A DNA stretch of 58,723 bases from the NCBI GenBank assembly GCA_947471985.1, contig CANIZL010000030.1, positions 1-58,723 of the forward strand. The letters are read 5' to 3'. Source of the DNA: Verrucomicrobiota bacterium (lineage in GTDB: Bacteria; Verrucomicrobiota; Verrucomicrobiia; Limisphaerales; UBA9464). This document shows positions 34,552-43,666 of this stretch, in pieces. Under the pieces are notes generated by a model, which made no database searches, was not told the DNA's origin, and was given only the letters and a program-made list of their open reading frames with translations. Position numbers and translations under genes: made by a program. The first letter of the stretch is position 1, and each line of letters starts with the position of its first letter.

Positions 34552-36347
34552 AGAGTTTGAGTTGCGAGTGTGGAGCCGGCCAATCGGGCCAGGGCGTCGG
34601 GGCCGGTGGGCTCTTCCAATTGCCAGGGCAGCCAGGCGGTGCGGGTGGCGTATTTCTCCACCACCTCGTTCATATAACGATGCTCGGCTTCCTCCCGGCA
34701 TTTCAAAAGGGGATCGCACGAGCCGCTGTGCAGCAGGCTTTGGTTGATCACCCACGCAAAGGGTTCGATGTGCGCGCGGCGCAAATCCTCCTGCAGGGCC
34801 GCCGCTTCATGCACCGGCGTGGCTTCCGGCAGGGTGACCAGCAGGATGTGCGTAAAGGCCGGATCCCGCAGGCGCTCCAGCAGGTGCAGGACTTCGTCCG
34901 GCTGCGTGCTGCGGGACTGACGTTGAAGTTCGCGATTATACGCTTCGCTGGCGTCCAGCAGCAGCAGCGTGTGGCCCGTCGGGGCCGTGTCGAGCACCAC
35001 AAAGCGGTCGGTGCCGCGTCCCACTTCGCGGGCAAAGGCGCGAAAGACCGCGATCTCCTCCGTGCAAGGCGAGCGCAGATCCTCTTCCATCAACGCGCGA
35101 GCGGCCGCATCCATCGCACTCCCCTGAGCGCGCAAAACCTCTTGTTGATAGGCCGCGGTCTCGGCCGCGGGATCAATCCGACTGAGCGTCAGTCCCTCCA
35201 CCTGTCCGGCCAGCGTCTGGGCCACATGCGCGGCGGGATCGGTCGTACTGAGGTGCACCTGATGGCCGTTCCGGGCGAGTTGGACCGCGATCGCCGCGGC
35301 GACCGTGGTCTTCCCCACCCCACCCTTGCCCATCGTCAAAATCACGCCGCGACCCGACTTCTCCAGCGTGGCGACCAATTCCGCCAGGCTTTCCATCGGC
35401 GGCGGGGTCCAATCGGCTTGGGGCACGGTATGACACTCACCGGATGCTGCGCCGCTCAACAACACCCGTAGACCGGCGATGCCCAGGATGTTGATCGGTC
35501 GCAGCGGCACCAGAAAGCTGGGTAAACTCGCAATGAACGCCGCGGAGGCCTTCAGCGCCGCCAATCCGCGCTGCTGCAGGGCCTGCGCGGTGGGGTCGTC
35601 GGGACAACGCGTGGCAAAGCTGCCGTTGATGATCAGGCATTGGTTGCCGACGCCGATTGCCCGGAGTTCCAGCGCGGTGCGTTCAGCTTCGCGCAGGGCG
35701 GCGCGTTGGGGGCGACTCACCAACACAAGAGTCGTCGCCGTGGCATCGGCCAAGGTCCGCACGGTGGCCTCGTAGATGCTGCGCTGCTTCGCGAGTCCGG
35801 CCAGCGGGCCCAAACACGAGGTGCCACTGGTGCTCTGATCCAGAAACTGATCCCACGCCTTGGCGAGGCTCATCAGGCGCAGCGTGTGCCCGGTCGGGGC
35901 GGTGTCGAAAATGACGTGGTCGTAGCCCTGGGCCGTCTCGGGATTGCCAATGAGTCCGGAAAACTCATCAAAGGCCGCAATCTCCACCGTGCAGGATCCG
36001 GAGAGTTGCTCCTCCATGCTGCGCAGAGCCGCCTCGGGCAGCAGTCCGCGCATCGGTCCGATTAACCGCTCCCGATAGGCGGCCGCCGCGGCGACCGGAT
36101 TGATGTTCAGGGCATCGAGTCCCCGCACGCCCGGAATTGGCGTGGGCAAATGGGTCAGCGGAGTGGCCAGAACTTCATCGAGATTCGACGCTGGATCGGT
36201 GCTGACGAGCAGCACGCGTCGACCGGCTTCGGCCAGTTTGAGCGCGGTGGCGCAGGACAACGACGTCTTCCCCACGCCGCCCTTGCCGGTGAAGAAGAGG
36301 AAGCGGGTCGTGCGAGCCGCTTCGGGTTGATACGGCGGCAGATTCAC
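34548..36347 (-). CDS. arsA: ArsA, arsenite-stimulated ATPase
   Basis: A 599-residue tandem ATPase. Both halves carry a deviant Walker A (GKGGVGKTS at about 21-29 and GKGGVGKTT at 340-348) and the DTAPTGHTLRL switch. The three As(III)-binding cysteines of the enteric enzyme appear present: Cys119 (SGSCTVEIAAFDEF), Cys178 (TSCLGPLAGL) and Cys428 (RSPCTEEIAVF). ArsA normally drives the ArsB or Acr3 permease; neither is adjacent here. The start codon is GTG and overlaps the arsD stop (GTGA). Confidence 0.93.
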   Translation of the reverse strand: MNLPPYQPEAARTTRFLFFTGKGGVGKTSLSCATALKLAEAGRRVLLVSTDPASNLDEVLATPLTHLPTPIPGVRGLDALNINPVAAAAAYRERLIGPMRGLLPEAALRSMEEQLSGSCTVEIAAFDEFSGLIGNPETAQGYDHVIFDTAPTGHTLRLMSLAKAWDQFLDQSTSGTSCLGPLAGLAKQRSIYEATVRTLADATATTLVLVSRPQRAALREAERTALELRAIGVGNQCLIINGSFATRCPDDPTAQALQQRGLAALKASAAFIASLPSFLVPLRPINILGIAGLRVLLSGAASGECHTVPQADWTPPPMESLAELVATLEKSGRGVILTMGKGGVGKTTVAAAIAVQLARNGHQVHLSTTDPAAHVAQTLAGQVEGLTLSRIDPAAETAAYQQEVLRAQGSAMDAAARALMEEDLRSPCTEEIAVFRAFAREVGRGTDRFVVLDTAPTGHTLLLLDASEAYNRELQRQSRSTQPDEVLHLLERLRDPAFTHILLVTLPEATPVHEAAALQEDLRRAHIEPFAWVINQSLLHSGSCDPLLKCREEAEHRYMNEVVEKYATRTAWLPWQLEEPTGPDALARLAGSTLATQTL

Positions 36348-36697
36348 GGCGCCACCTGCGACTTCCCCCCGACGGTTTCGGCGGTGGCGGCCACGGTGGC
36401 CGCGGTCAGGGATTCCCGTTCCGCATCGGTCGGATAGCGGCCCTTCAGATGGACCGCGCCGTCGATCAGGAACAGAGGCAGCGCCGCCATCCCTTCCGTA
36501 TCGAGCAGGGACTTCACCTGCGCATTCTGCACGAAGGCCATCGGCTGCTGGCCCAGATTGTACCGTTCCACCCGGACCCCTTGTTGACTCAACTGCGGTA
36601 GCAGCGCTGCCAGGCGGACCAGCGCGGGATCGATTTCAGTGCCGCAGAGACCGGTCGAACAGCACATCGGTGGATCGTAAATCTGGAGGGTTTTCAT
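36344..36697 (-). CDS. arsD: ArsD, arsenic metallochaperone
   Basis: A 117-residue protein. Residues 1-20 contain the ArsD signature with Cys12, Cys13 and Cys18 (PPMCCSTGLCG), the sites that carry As(III) to ArsA. The thioredoxin-like fold is suggested by VERYNLGQQPMAFVQ and LPLFLIDGAVHLKGRYPT. The ATG at 36697 is chosen because it gives the family's usual N-terminus; an upstream extension of 18 residues is not conserved. It is the first gene of arsD-arsA-fmdB-like. No arsR is recognised upstream, so regulation is unclear. Confidence 0.93.
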   Translation of the reverse strand: MKTLQIYDPPMCCSTGLCGTEIDPALVRLAALLPQLSQQGVRVERYNLGQQPMAFVQNAQVKSLLDTEGMAALPLFLIDGAVHLKGRYPTDAERESLTAATVAATAETVGGKSQVAP

Positions 36698-36972
36698 CGG
36701 GAGTTTCGCCAAGACCAAAGGATCAAGACACCGCCGCCGCGGCAGCCACACTGGCGCCGGAAAGTGGCGCGTGAGCTTGTAACGTCGGGTGCATCGATAC
36801 TTCCACGATTAGCCAAAGGAGGGACGAGTCAAGGTGGGGCTTCCTGTCGTCCGCGCGCCATCGACCGTTCTGCGCCAATCCCTCACCGTTTCTTGCCCTT
36901 ACGGGGAAATGTCACGCCCGATGACACTTCCGTGACACAAGGCCGACGACGGCGAGCGAGAGTGCCCGGGTC
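36698..36972. promoter_or_regulatory. Divergent arsD/hem operon regulatory region
   Basis: A 275-base intergenic region between two divergent operons. The only clear signal is the direct-repeat set at 36910-36938, listed separately. No good sigma-70 promoter pair was recognised for either side. Confidence 0.4.
36910..36938. promoter_or_regulatory. Putative OmpR/PhoB-type operator upstream of the heme operon
   Basis: TGACAC occurs at 36922-36927 and 36933-36938, a direct repeat with an 11-bp period. On the minus strand this reads TGTCA-N6-TGTCA, the spacing of PhoB-type boxes. A third inverted half-site TGTCA lies at 36910-36914. The site ends 34 bases before the hemA-like ATG. The operon itself encodes an OmpR-family regulator, which makes autoregulation plausible but unproven. 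Confidence 0.42.
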
Positions 36973-38007
36973 ATGATTCGTCATCTCACCGTTCTGCATC
37001 TGGCCCGCACGGCCGGACACCCGGCTCCGCCCGCGGGCTGGGAGCGGTGCCTCCCACCGTCGAGCGCGACGAGCTGCTGGCGGCTGGAGACCTGCCAACG
37101 ATCGCTGTTCGTGTCGCTGAATCCCGCCAGCCGCGTCGCGGTCCCGCTCGTCGCATTGCCGCCGGGCGTCGAAATTTTTCACGGCGCCACGGCGTATGAA
37201 TTCCTGCTGCGCGTGGCCACCGGGCTCGCCAGCGAACTGGCCGGGGAAACCAATATTCTCGGACAACTGAAAGCCGCCTGGAGTCATCAATCCCGCCAAT
37301 CCCCGTGGCTCCAATGGCTGTTTGCCGACGCGAAGGAAATTCGGGCGAACTACCTTTCGTCCGTCGGGGGCGCGTCGTACGGCCGCTTGGTGCGTCAGCT
37401 CCTGCGCTCCGCCGGCGGGTTGGACGCCGGCCCCGTGTTGATCGTGGGCGCCGGCGACATGGCCGAGACCGTCTGCCCCTGGCTCCGCGCCACGCCGATG
37501 CAAATTCTCAATCGCACGCCCGCCCGCGCGGAAGCGCTGGCCCGCCAACTGCAGGAGCAACCCGGCGCGACTGTGGAAGTGGTCGCCGCCGATCAAGCCG
37601 AAGCCGCGTGGCGCAACGCCGGGGCCGTCGTGGTCTGCGCACCGTTTGATCCGGTTGAAGATGTCCTTCGCCAGGAGTGGCTGCGCCCCGCCGGCCCGAA
37701 CGAATTCGCCCGGCCCGTGATTCATCTGGGAGGCAATCGCCAGGACGCGGGCGATTGGTCCACGTTGCCGCAATTCCACTGCCTGGACGACCTCTATACG
37801 CTCCAACGTCAATCGGACGGACGGCAAGCCCGTCAACTCGGGCTCGCGTTCCAGGCCTGCCTCGAACGCGCCCGGCATCGTCTGTTGGGCAGTTCCCTGA
37901 GTCATCCCCATGGTTGGGAGGATTTGCCGGGCTTCTTTCCCGCGCCGGATTTCGCCCACGCCGGTTCGGTCACGGCGGAGTTTGCTCCGGCGGCTTGGGC
38001 GGCATGA
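36973..38007 (+). CDS. hemA: Divergent glutamyl-tRNA reductase-like protein (HemA)
   Basis: A 344-residue protein. The catalytic region is recognisable: Cys41 (RLETCQRSLF, equivalent to STCNRTE), GETNILGQLKAAW and FADAKEIRANY. An NAD(P)-binding fold follows (VLIVGAGDMAETV). The C-terminal part after about residue 275 is shorter than the roughly 130-residue helical dimerisation domain of usual GluTR, and total length is about 80 residues below the family norm. It is the first gene of the heme operon, so a role in 5-aminolevulinate synthesis is likely, but a diverged second copy or regulatory paralogue cannot be excluded. No hemL, hemB, hemC or hemD is in the window. Confidence 0.75.
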   Translation: MIRHLTVLHLARTAGHPAPPAGWERCLPPSSATSCWRLETCQRSLFVSLNPASRVAVPLVALPPGVEIFHGATAYEFLLRVATGLASELAGETNILGQLKAAWSHQSRQSPWLQWLFADAKEIRANYLSSVGGASYGRLVRQLLRSAGGLDAGPVLIVGAGDMAETVCPWLRATPMQILNRTPARAEALARQLQEQPGATVEVVAADQAEAAWRNAGAVVVCAPFDPVEDVLRQEWLRPAGPNEFARPVIHLGGNRQDAGDWSTLPQFHCLDDLYTLQRQSDGRQARQLGLAFQACLERARHRLLGSSLSHPHGWEDLPGFFPAPDFAHAGSVTAEFAPAAWAA

Positions 38008-38126
38008 AGGTCGGGAGTCCGGCCATCGCCACCGGCCCGGTGTCCGGAACCGCCTTGTGGCCGGCCGGAATTTGGCTGGCTTCGCCGACGCCCTCCCCCG
38101 TATTTTCTCCCCATCATTGCCGTCGC

Positions 38127-39104
38127 ATGAATCCCACGGGCCAGCTCAACGCGCGTCCGCCGACCCGTCTTCGGACGCTGGTCGCGCTGAGCTTTGCGTG
38201 GCTGCTGTTCCTGTTCGCGCTGGGCGCGTGGTGGGTCTTTCACATGCAGCAACAGGCCGGGCGCATCGCGATGCTCGAGCAACAAGCCGGCCTGACCTCG
38301 CTGCAATCGGGGCAACAAGCGGCCCGCACGCAGCGGATGTTGTACTGGGAAGGGGCCACCTTTTTCGGGGCTTTGACCGTCAGTTTGCTGTTGCTCGGCT
38401 GGCTCTATTGGCGCGATGCCCGGCGGGCGCGCTCCCTGCACGGCTTCTTCGCCTCCGTCACCCACGAACTGCGCACCCCGCTCACCGGCCTGCGCCTCGA
38501 AGCGGAATCGCTGGCGGAACTGACGGCTCCGGATTCCCCGTCCCGCGCCTTGGTGGAACGTTTGCTCGATGACACCACCCGCATTGAATCACAGGTCGAA
38601 CGCGCCCTCGAACTCGCCCGGGTGGAAGGCGCCGGTCCGGTCCCGACCCAACCGCTGAGTCTCCGCAGTGCGGTGGGCCAGTTTCTGCGCCAGTGGCGCG
38701 CGCCGATTTCTCCGGTCGTCACCGTCCGAAACAACGTCACCGACTCCGCCATCCTCGCCGATCCCGCGGCGTTGCAGATTATCCTGCGGAATCTGCTGGA
38801 AAACTCCGTCCGCCACGGCGGCCGCGATCAGGTGACCGTCGAACTCTCCGACCACAGCACACCTGAAGGCGTGGTCTTGAGTGTCACGGATGATGGAGCA
38901 CCGACAGCAGTGTTGCCGCGGGAATTGGGACGTCTCTTCGAAAAGGGTTCGTCATCCCGCGGAGCCGGCGTGGGACTTTATCTCGTGCGGGCCCTCATGG
39001 AGCGCATGGGTGGACGCGCCCGATTCCTCCCCGCCCGGAGCGAGGCGCCCGCGCGGGGCTTCCAAGTGCAACTGCAATTCCGCCCGGAGGTGACCGATGT
39101 CTGA
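38127..39104 (+). CDS. Membrane histidine kinase inside the heme operon
   Basis: A 325-residue sensor kinase. Two membrane segments (about 17-38 and 75-95) enclose a short periplasmic loop of some 37 residues, rich in Gln and Ala. A HisKA domain with phospho-acceptor His113 (SVTHELRTPLTGLRLE) and an HATPase_c domain follow (N-box LRNLLENSVRHGG, then SVTDDG and GAGVGLYLVRALM). The ATG at 38127 gives the first membrane segment its basic n-region. The gene ends inside the next one with an 8-base overlap, so kinase and regulator are coupled. The small sensor loop suggests it senses membrane state or a partner protein rather than a bulky ligand. Confidence 0.9.
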   Translation: MNPTGQLNARPPTRLRTLVALSFAWLLFLFALGAWWVFHMQQQAGRIAMLEQQAGLTSLQSGQQAARTQRMLYWEGATFFGALTVSLLLLGWLYWRDARRARSLHGFFASVTHELRTPLTGLRLEAESLAELTAPDSPSRALVERLLDDTTRIESQVERALELARVEGAGPVPTQPLSLRSAVGQFLRQWRAPISPVVTVRNNVTDSAILADPAALQIILRNLLENSVRHGGRDQVTVELSDHSTPEGVVLSVTDDGAPTAVLPRELGRLFEKGSSSRGAGVGLYLVRALMERMGGRARFLPARSEAPARGFQVQLQFRPEVTDV

Positions 39105-39810
39105 TCGCCCCGCCGCCCGCGTGCTGTTTGTCGAAGACGAAGCCAATCTCGGCAGCACCCTGATGGAGCGATTGACGCGCTCGGGATTTGAGGTCACCTG
39201 GGCGCGGTCGGTCGCCGGCGCACAGGCGGAATTGGCGCGGCAGAGCTTTGATCTCGCCCTGCTGGATGTCGGTCTGAGCGATGGTTCCGGGTTCCTGCTC
39301 GGCGAGTCCATCCGTCAGAAGGCGGTTGGCACAGCGATCATTTTTCTCACCGCGATGGGCGATCCGCAATACCGGGTCCGCGGCCTGGAACTCGGCGCCG
39401 AGGATTACATTGTGAAGCCCTTCAACTACCAGGAGCTGGTCCTGCGCATGGAGAACGGGCTGCGTCGCGCCCGCTTTTGCGGCACCGGGCTCAACCGGGT
39501 GCAGGTGGGCCGGGCCGTGATTCATTTCCCCGCGTTCACCGCCGAGGTGGAGGGCCGGACCACGGCCCTGAGCCAGCGCGAAACCGCCTTGCTGAAGCTG
39601 CTGGTGGAACGACGCGGCTCGGTCGTCAGCCGGGACCAGATTCTGGACGTCGTCTGGTCACGCGACGATCATCCGACTTCACGCACCGTGGATAATTTCA
39701 TCCTGAAACTCCGTCGACTCGTCGAGCTGGATCCGGAAACGCAGACCGTCATTCGCAGCGTCCGCGGAGTGGGTTATCAACTGAATGGCGACGCCTGCCG
39801 CGAACTATGA
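39097..39810 (+). CDS. OmpR/PhoB-family response regulator inside the heme operon
   Basis: A 237-residue protein: receiver domain with acidic pocket (FVEDEA), phospho-acceptor Asp57 (LALLDVGLSD), conserved Thr/Lys (ILTAMG-type FLTAMG, and IVKPFNY). A winged-helix output domain follows (LSQRETALLKLLVERRGSVV, then TVDNFILKLRRLVE and IRSVRGVGYQL). It overlaps the kinase gene by 8 bases and hemE by ATGA. A PhoB-spaced direct repeat upstream of the operon is its best candidate target. Confidence 0.93.
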   Translation: MSDRPAARVLFVEDEANLGSTLMERLTRSGFEVTWARSVAGAQAELARQSFDLALLDVGLSDGSGFLLGESIRQKAVGTAIIFLTAMGDPQYRVRGLELGAEDYIVKPFNYQELVLRMENGLRRARFCGTGLNRVQVGRAVIHFPAFTAEVEGRTTALSQRETALLKLLVERRGSVVSRDQILDVVWSRDDHPTSRTVDNFILKLRRLVELDPETQTVIRSVRGVGYQLNGDACREL

Positions 39811-40847
39811 ACCGTTTCAATCTCGCCTTTCACCGCCGCAATCCCGGGCGGCCGCCGGTCTGGCTCATGCGCCAGGCGGGCCGCTACCACGCGCACTATC
39901 AGGCACTGAAGCGCGATCACGATTTCATCGCCCTGTGCAAGGACCCCGTGCTCGCGTGCGAAACCACGATGGGACCGATCCGCGACTTCGACTTCGATGC
40001 CGCGATTCTTTTCTCCGACCTGCTGTTTCCACTGGAGGTGATGGGGATGGGTTTGAAGTACTCGCCCGGACCGGTGCTGGACTGGCACCTGAAATCGGTC
40101 GCCGATCTGGCGCGACTCACCGGAGGCGCCGCGCGGGTGAAGGACCTCGAATTTCAAGCGGAGGCGCTGCGCCTCATCCGGACCGCCCTGCCCGCGGAGA
40201 AGGGTCTGTTGGGCTTCGTGGGCGGCCCGCTCACGCTGTTCGTTTACGCGGCGGTGGGAAGTCACAAAGGCGATCTCAGCGACGCCATTGTCGGACTCGA
40301 TGACGGACGCTTCGCCGGGTTCTGCGACCAACTGATGGACCTGCTGGCCGCCAACATCGTTCTCCAATTTCGCGCGGGCGCCGACACGGTGGCGGTGATG
40401 GATACCGCCGCGGGGGAAATTCCCTTGGAAGCCTTCGAACGTCTGGTGGTGCCCCGCCTGGCCCAATTGTTCGCCGACGTCCGCGCGCAGGTGCCGAACG
40501 CGGCGTTCACCTATTATTCGCGCCAGACCGGTCCGGCCCACTGGCGGGCGCTGGCCGGACTGCCAATCGGCTGTCTGGGCGTGGACTGGCTGCATCCCTT
40601 GCCGGAAGTGTTCGCGGCGGTGGGGGATCGCTGGGCTGTTCAGGGCAATTTCGATCCCCACCTGATGCTGCTGCCGGAAGCGCAACTCCGACCGCTCCTG
40701 GTGGACTTTTTCTCCACCGCCCGAACCCTGAAACCCGCGCACCGGGCGGGCTGGGTTTGTGGACTCGGCCACGGCGTTCTGCCGGGAACTCCCGAGGACA
40801 ACGTCCGACTCTTTCTCGCTCTCCAACGCGAATTCTTTGCCCCATGA
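39807..40847 (+). CDS. hemE: Uroporphyrinogen decarboxylase
   Basis: A 346-residue enzyme, the family's usual length. Signature regions are present: PPVWLMRQAGRYHAHY with the substrate-binding Arg pair, and DFDAAILFSDLLFPLEVMG with the catalytic Asp. Later blocks GFVGGPLTLFVYA and QGNFDPHLML are typical. It decarboxylates uroporphyrinogen III to coproporphyrinogen III in the cytoplasm. It is translationally coupled on both sides by 4-base overlaps. Confidence 0.95.
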   Translation: MNRFNLAFHRRNPGRPPVWLMRQAGRYHAHYQALKRDHDFIALCKDPVLACETTMGPIRDFDFDAAILFSDLLFPLEVMGMGLKYSPGPVLDWHLKSVADLARLTGGAARVKDLEFQAEALRLIRTALPAEKGLLGFVGGPLTLFVYAAVGSHKGDLSDAIVGLDDGRFAGFCDQLMDLLAANIVLQFRAGADTVAVMDTAAGEIPLEAFERLVVPRLAQLFADVRAQVPNAAFTYYSRQTGPAHWRALAGLPIGCLGVDWLHPLPEVFAAVGDRWAVQGNFDPHLMLLPEAQLRPLLVDFFSTARTLKPAHRAGWVCGLGHGVLPGTPEDNVRLFLALQREFFAP

Positions 40848-42223
40848 CCGCACCTTCCCGTCAGCAACTGCTGCGCAAATACGACGTCCCCGGTCCCCGG
40901 TACACGAGCTACCCGACGGTCCCGTACTGGACCGGTCAGCCCACGGCCGCGGAATGGCTCGCGAGTCTCGGAACTCCGGGATCCACCCGCCGGGGTGCGC
41001 CCGCCGGCGCGGCGATCTACGTCCACATTCCCTTCTGCAAATCGCTGTGCACCTATTGCGGGTGTAACACGCGCATCACGCAGAATAAGGAGATCGGCCA
41101 CCGGTACGTCGACGTGGTCCTTCAGGAATGGGAGCTTTACCGGCGCGAACTCAGCCCGGACCGCCGACTGCCATTGGCCGAGATTCATTTCGGTGGCGGC
41201 ACCCCCACGTATCTCGAACCCGCCGATCTTCACCGTCTGGCGGCGGGTTTGATCGCGGGCGGCACGTTGACGTCGGAAGCGGAGTTATCCGTCGAAGCCG
41301 ATCCCCGGGTCACCACGCGGGAACACCTGGCGGCGCTCGCTGAACTCGGGTTCAACCGATTGAGCCTCGGCATTCAGGATTTCGATCCGCGGGTCCAGGA
41401 CGCCGTGCATCGGGAACAGAGTGAGGAATTGGTGCACACCGTGGTGCAGCACGCGCGCGAACTGGGCTATCGCAGCATCAATTTCGATCTCATCTACGGA
41501 CTCCCCTTTCAAACGGAAGAAAGCATCCGCAACACCGTCGCTGCCGTCACGCGGCTGGATCCGGACCGGCTGGCCTTCTACGGCTACGCGCACGTGCCCT
41601 GGATCAAGCCGGCGCAACGCAAATTCACCGAGGCCGACCTCCCTGTGGGCGAGGCGAAACGCCACCTCTATGAGGTTGGTCGCGAATTACTGGAAGCGGT
41701 GGGCTTCCGGGAAATCGGCATGGATCACTTCGCCAAGGAATCCGATTCGCTCTGGACCGCCGCCCAGGAGAATCGTCTGCACCGGAATTTCATGGGCTAC
41801 ACCGCCCGTCCGGTGTGGCCGCAGATCGGGCTCGGAGTTTCGGCGATCGGCGATTCGTGGCGGCATTTTGCGCAAAACGAAAAAGTGTTGGAACCGTACA
41901 TGCAACGAGTGCTGGCCGGCGAACTGCCTATCGCCCGCGGACACACCCTCACCGCCGAGGACCTGGTTCTGCGCCAGCACATCCTGAATCTGATGACCTC
42001 GTTTTCGACCCGCTGGTCGGACCCGGAATTGCACCTGCCGTTCCTCGACGCCGCGGCGGAACGCTTACGTCCTTTGGAGCAGGACGGACTGGTGGAAGTG
42101 CACGCGGATGGCTGCTCGGTCACGCCGCTCGGGCGCACCTTCCTGCGCAACGTTTGCATGATCCTCGATGCCCGACTGGCCCGGCAGACGCCCCCGGAAC
42201 GGCTCTTCAGCCGCGCAGTGTAA
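40844..42223 (+). CDS. hemN: Oxygen-independent coproporphyrinogen III oxidase
   Basis: A 459-residue radical SAM enzyme with the 4Fe-4S motif Cys65-x3-Cys69-x2-Cys72 (HIPFCKSLCTYCGC) and the HemN-type neighbouring CGCN. GGGTPT-type SAM contacts (HFGGGTPTYLEP) and the N-terminal YDVPGPRYTSYPT segment are those of true HemN rather than HemW. The C-terminal HemN domain is complete. It converts coproporphyrinogen III to protoporphyrinogen IX without oxygen. The start overlaps hemE by ATGA. Confidence 0.95.
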   Translation: MTAPSRQQLLRKYDVPGPRYTSYPTVPYWTGQPTAAEWLASLGTPGSTRRGAPAGAAIYVHIPFCKSLCTYCGCNTRITQNKEIGHRYVDVVLQEWELYRRELSPDRRLPLAEIHFGGGTPTYLEPADLHRLAAGLIAGGTLTSEAELSVEADPRVTTREHLAALAELGFNRLSLGIQDFDPRVQDAVHREQSEELVHTVVQHARELGYRSINFDLIYGLPFQTEESIRNTVAAVTRLDPDRLAFYGYAHVPWIKPAQRKFTEADLPVGEAKRHLYEVGRELLEAVGFREIGMDHFAKESDSLWTAAQENRLHRNFMGYTARPVWPQIGLGVSAIGDSWRHFAQNEKVLEPYMQRVLAGELPIARGHTLTAEDLVLRQHILNLMTSFSTRWSDPELHLPFLDAAAERLRPLEQDGLVEVHADGCSVTPLGRTFLRNVCMILDARLARQTPPERLFSRAV

Positions 42224-42244
42224 GCGGTCCTTATTGCCCCACCG

Positions 42245-43666
42245 ATGTCCTCCCAACCGGCTCCTTCTTCCGCCTCCGTCGCCATCATCGGCGCCGGGGT
42301 CACCGGGCTGACCGCCGCGTTTCGCCTGCAACAACGCGGCGTACCCTGCGTGATTTACGAAGCCGGGGAGCGTCCGGGCGGACCGGTGCACACCACCACG
42401 CGCGACGGCTATGTGGCCGAGGACGGGCCCAACACCCTGCTGGAAACCTCGCCCAAACTGCGCCAGCTCATCCGGGATCTCGGCCTCGAATCCGAATGCC
42501 TCACCTCGAATCCCGCCGCCAGCAAGCGCTACATCGTGCGGGGCGGACGCCTGTTGGCGGTGCCGGAATCCCTGCCCGGCTGGGCGACCACGCCACTGTT
42601 CAGTTTCGGCGCAAAATTGGGCGTGTTGGCCGAGTTCCTCCGTCCGCGCGGACGGACGGATATTGAGGAAAGTGTTGCCGATTTCGTTCGACGCCGCCTC
42701 GGCACCGAGTTCCTCGATTACGCGATCAATCCCTTCGTGGGCGGCGTCTATGCCGGCGATCCGGAACGGCTTTCGCTGCGGGAGGCGTTTCCTAAACTGA
42801 TGCACGTCGAGCAGCGCTATCGCTCGCTCTTCGTCGGACAATTCCTGGGCGCGCGCGAGCGGCGGCGTTCCGGGGAAGTGCCGAAAGATCGGGCCCCGAA
42901 ATTGTCCTTCAAGAATGGCCTCGGCTCGTTGGTATCGGCGCTCGCCCGGAAGCAGGGGGACGCACTGGAACTGCAGGCACCGGTCCAGGCACTGCGACGG
43001 ACCGCCACCGGATGGCAGGTCGAATTCCCACGGGCCGGCCGGATGGAACATCGCGCACATTCCGCCGTCCTCCTCGCGGCTCCCGCGCACCGGCTGGCGA
43101 CCATCGATCTCGACGCCGGCCCCGAAGCCTCGCTCGCCTGGCTCGGCGACATCCACTATGCGGCGGTCACGGTGCTGGTGCTGGGGTTTGCCCGCGCGCA
43201 GGTGGCGCACGCCCTCGACGGCTTTGGTGCGCTCATTCCGGCGGTGGAAAAGCAGGCCATTCTGGGCTGCATTTTCAATTCCTCACTTTTCCCGAACCGC
43301 GCGCCGCGCGATCACGTGACGCTGACGTGTTACCTCGGCGGCTCCCGGTCCCCGGAACTCGCCACCGCCCCGCTGGAAACCCAGCTCGCCTGCACCCGGG
43401 AAGCTCTCGGCCGACTGCTCGGCGTTCGCGGCGAACCCACGTTCATTCAGCGCTGCGTCCATCAAAAAGCCATTCCCCAATACAACCTGGGCTTCGGTGA
43501 CTTCCGCGCGCGCATGACCCGACTGGAACAGCAGGCGCCGGGTTTGCGCCTCGCCGGACACTTCCGCAACGGCATCGCCCTCACGGACTGCCTGCTCGCC
43601 GGACTCCAGATCGCCGACGAAATGGCCGCCACCCAGCTACCGACTTCGACTCCGACTTCCGCATGA
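42245..43666 (+). CDS. hemY: FAD-dependent protoporphyrinogen oxidase (HemY/HemG type)
   Basis: A 473-residue flavoprotein. It has an N-terminal dinucleotide fold (VAIIGAGVTGLTAAFRLQQR), the FAD contact EAGERPGGPVHTT, the segment EDGPNTLLETSP and the conserved FVGGVYAGDPERLS block. A C-terminal FAD motif (GLRLAGHFRNGIALTDCLLAG) closes the fold. It oxidises protoporphyrinogen IX to protoporphyrin IX, or in some Gram-positive types coproporphyrinogen. Because ferrochelatase follows and HemN precedes, the classical protoporphyrin branch is expected. Confidence 0.92.
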   Translation: MSSQPAPSSASVAIIGAGVTGLTAAFRLQQRGVPCVIYEAGERPGGPVHTTTRDGYVAEDGPNTLLETSPKLRQLIRDLGLESECLTSNPAASKRYIVRGGRLLAVPESLPGWATTPLFSFGAKLGVLAEFLRPRGRTDIEESVADFVRRRLGTEFLDYAINPFVGGVYAGDPERLSLREAFPKLMHVEQRYRSLFVGQFLGARERRRSGEVPKDRAPKLSFKNGLGSLVSALARKQGDALELQAPVQALRRTATGWQVEFPRAGRMEHRAHSAVLLAAPAHRLATIDLDAGPEASLAWLGDIHYAAVTVLVLGFARAQVAHALDGFGALIPAVEKQAILGCIFNSSLFPNRAPRDHVTLTCYLGGSRSPELATAPLETQLACTREALGRLLGVRGEPTFIQRCVHQKAIPQYNLGFGDFRARMTRLEQQAPGLRLAGHFRNGIALTDCLLAGLQIADEMAATQLPTSTPTSA

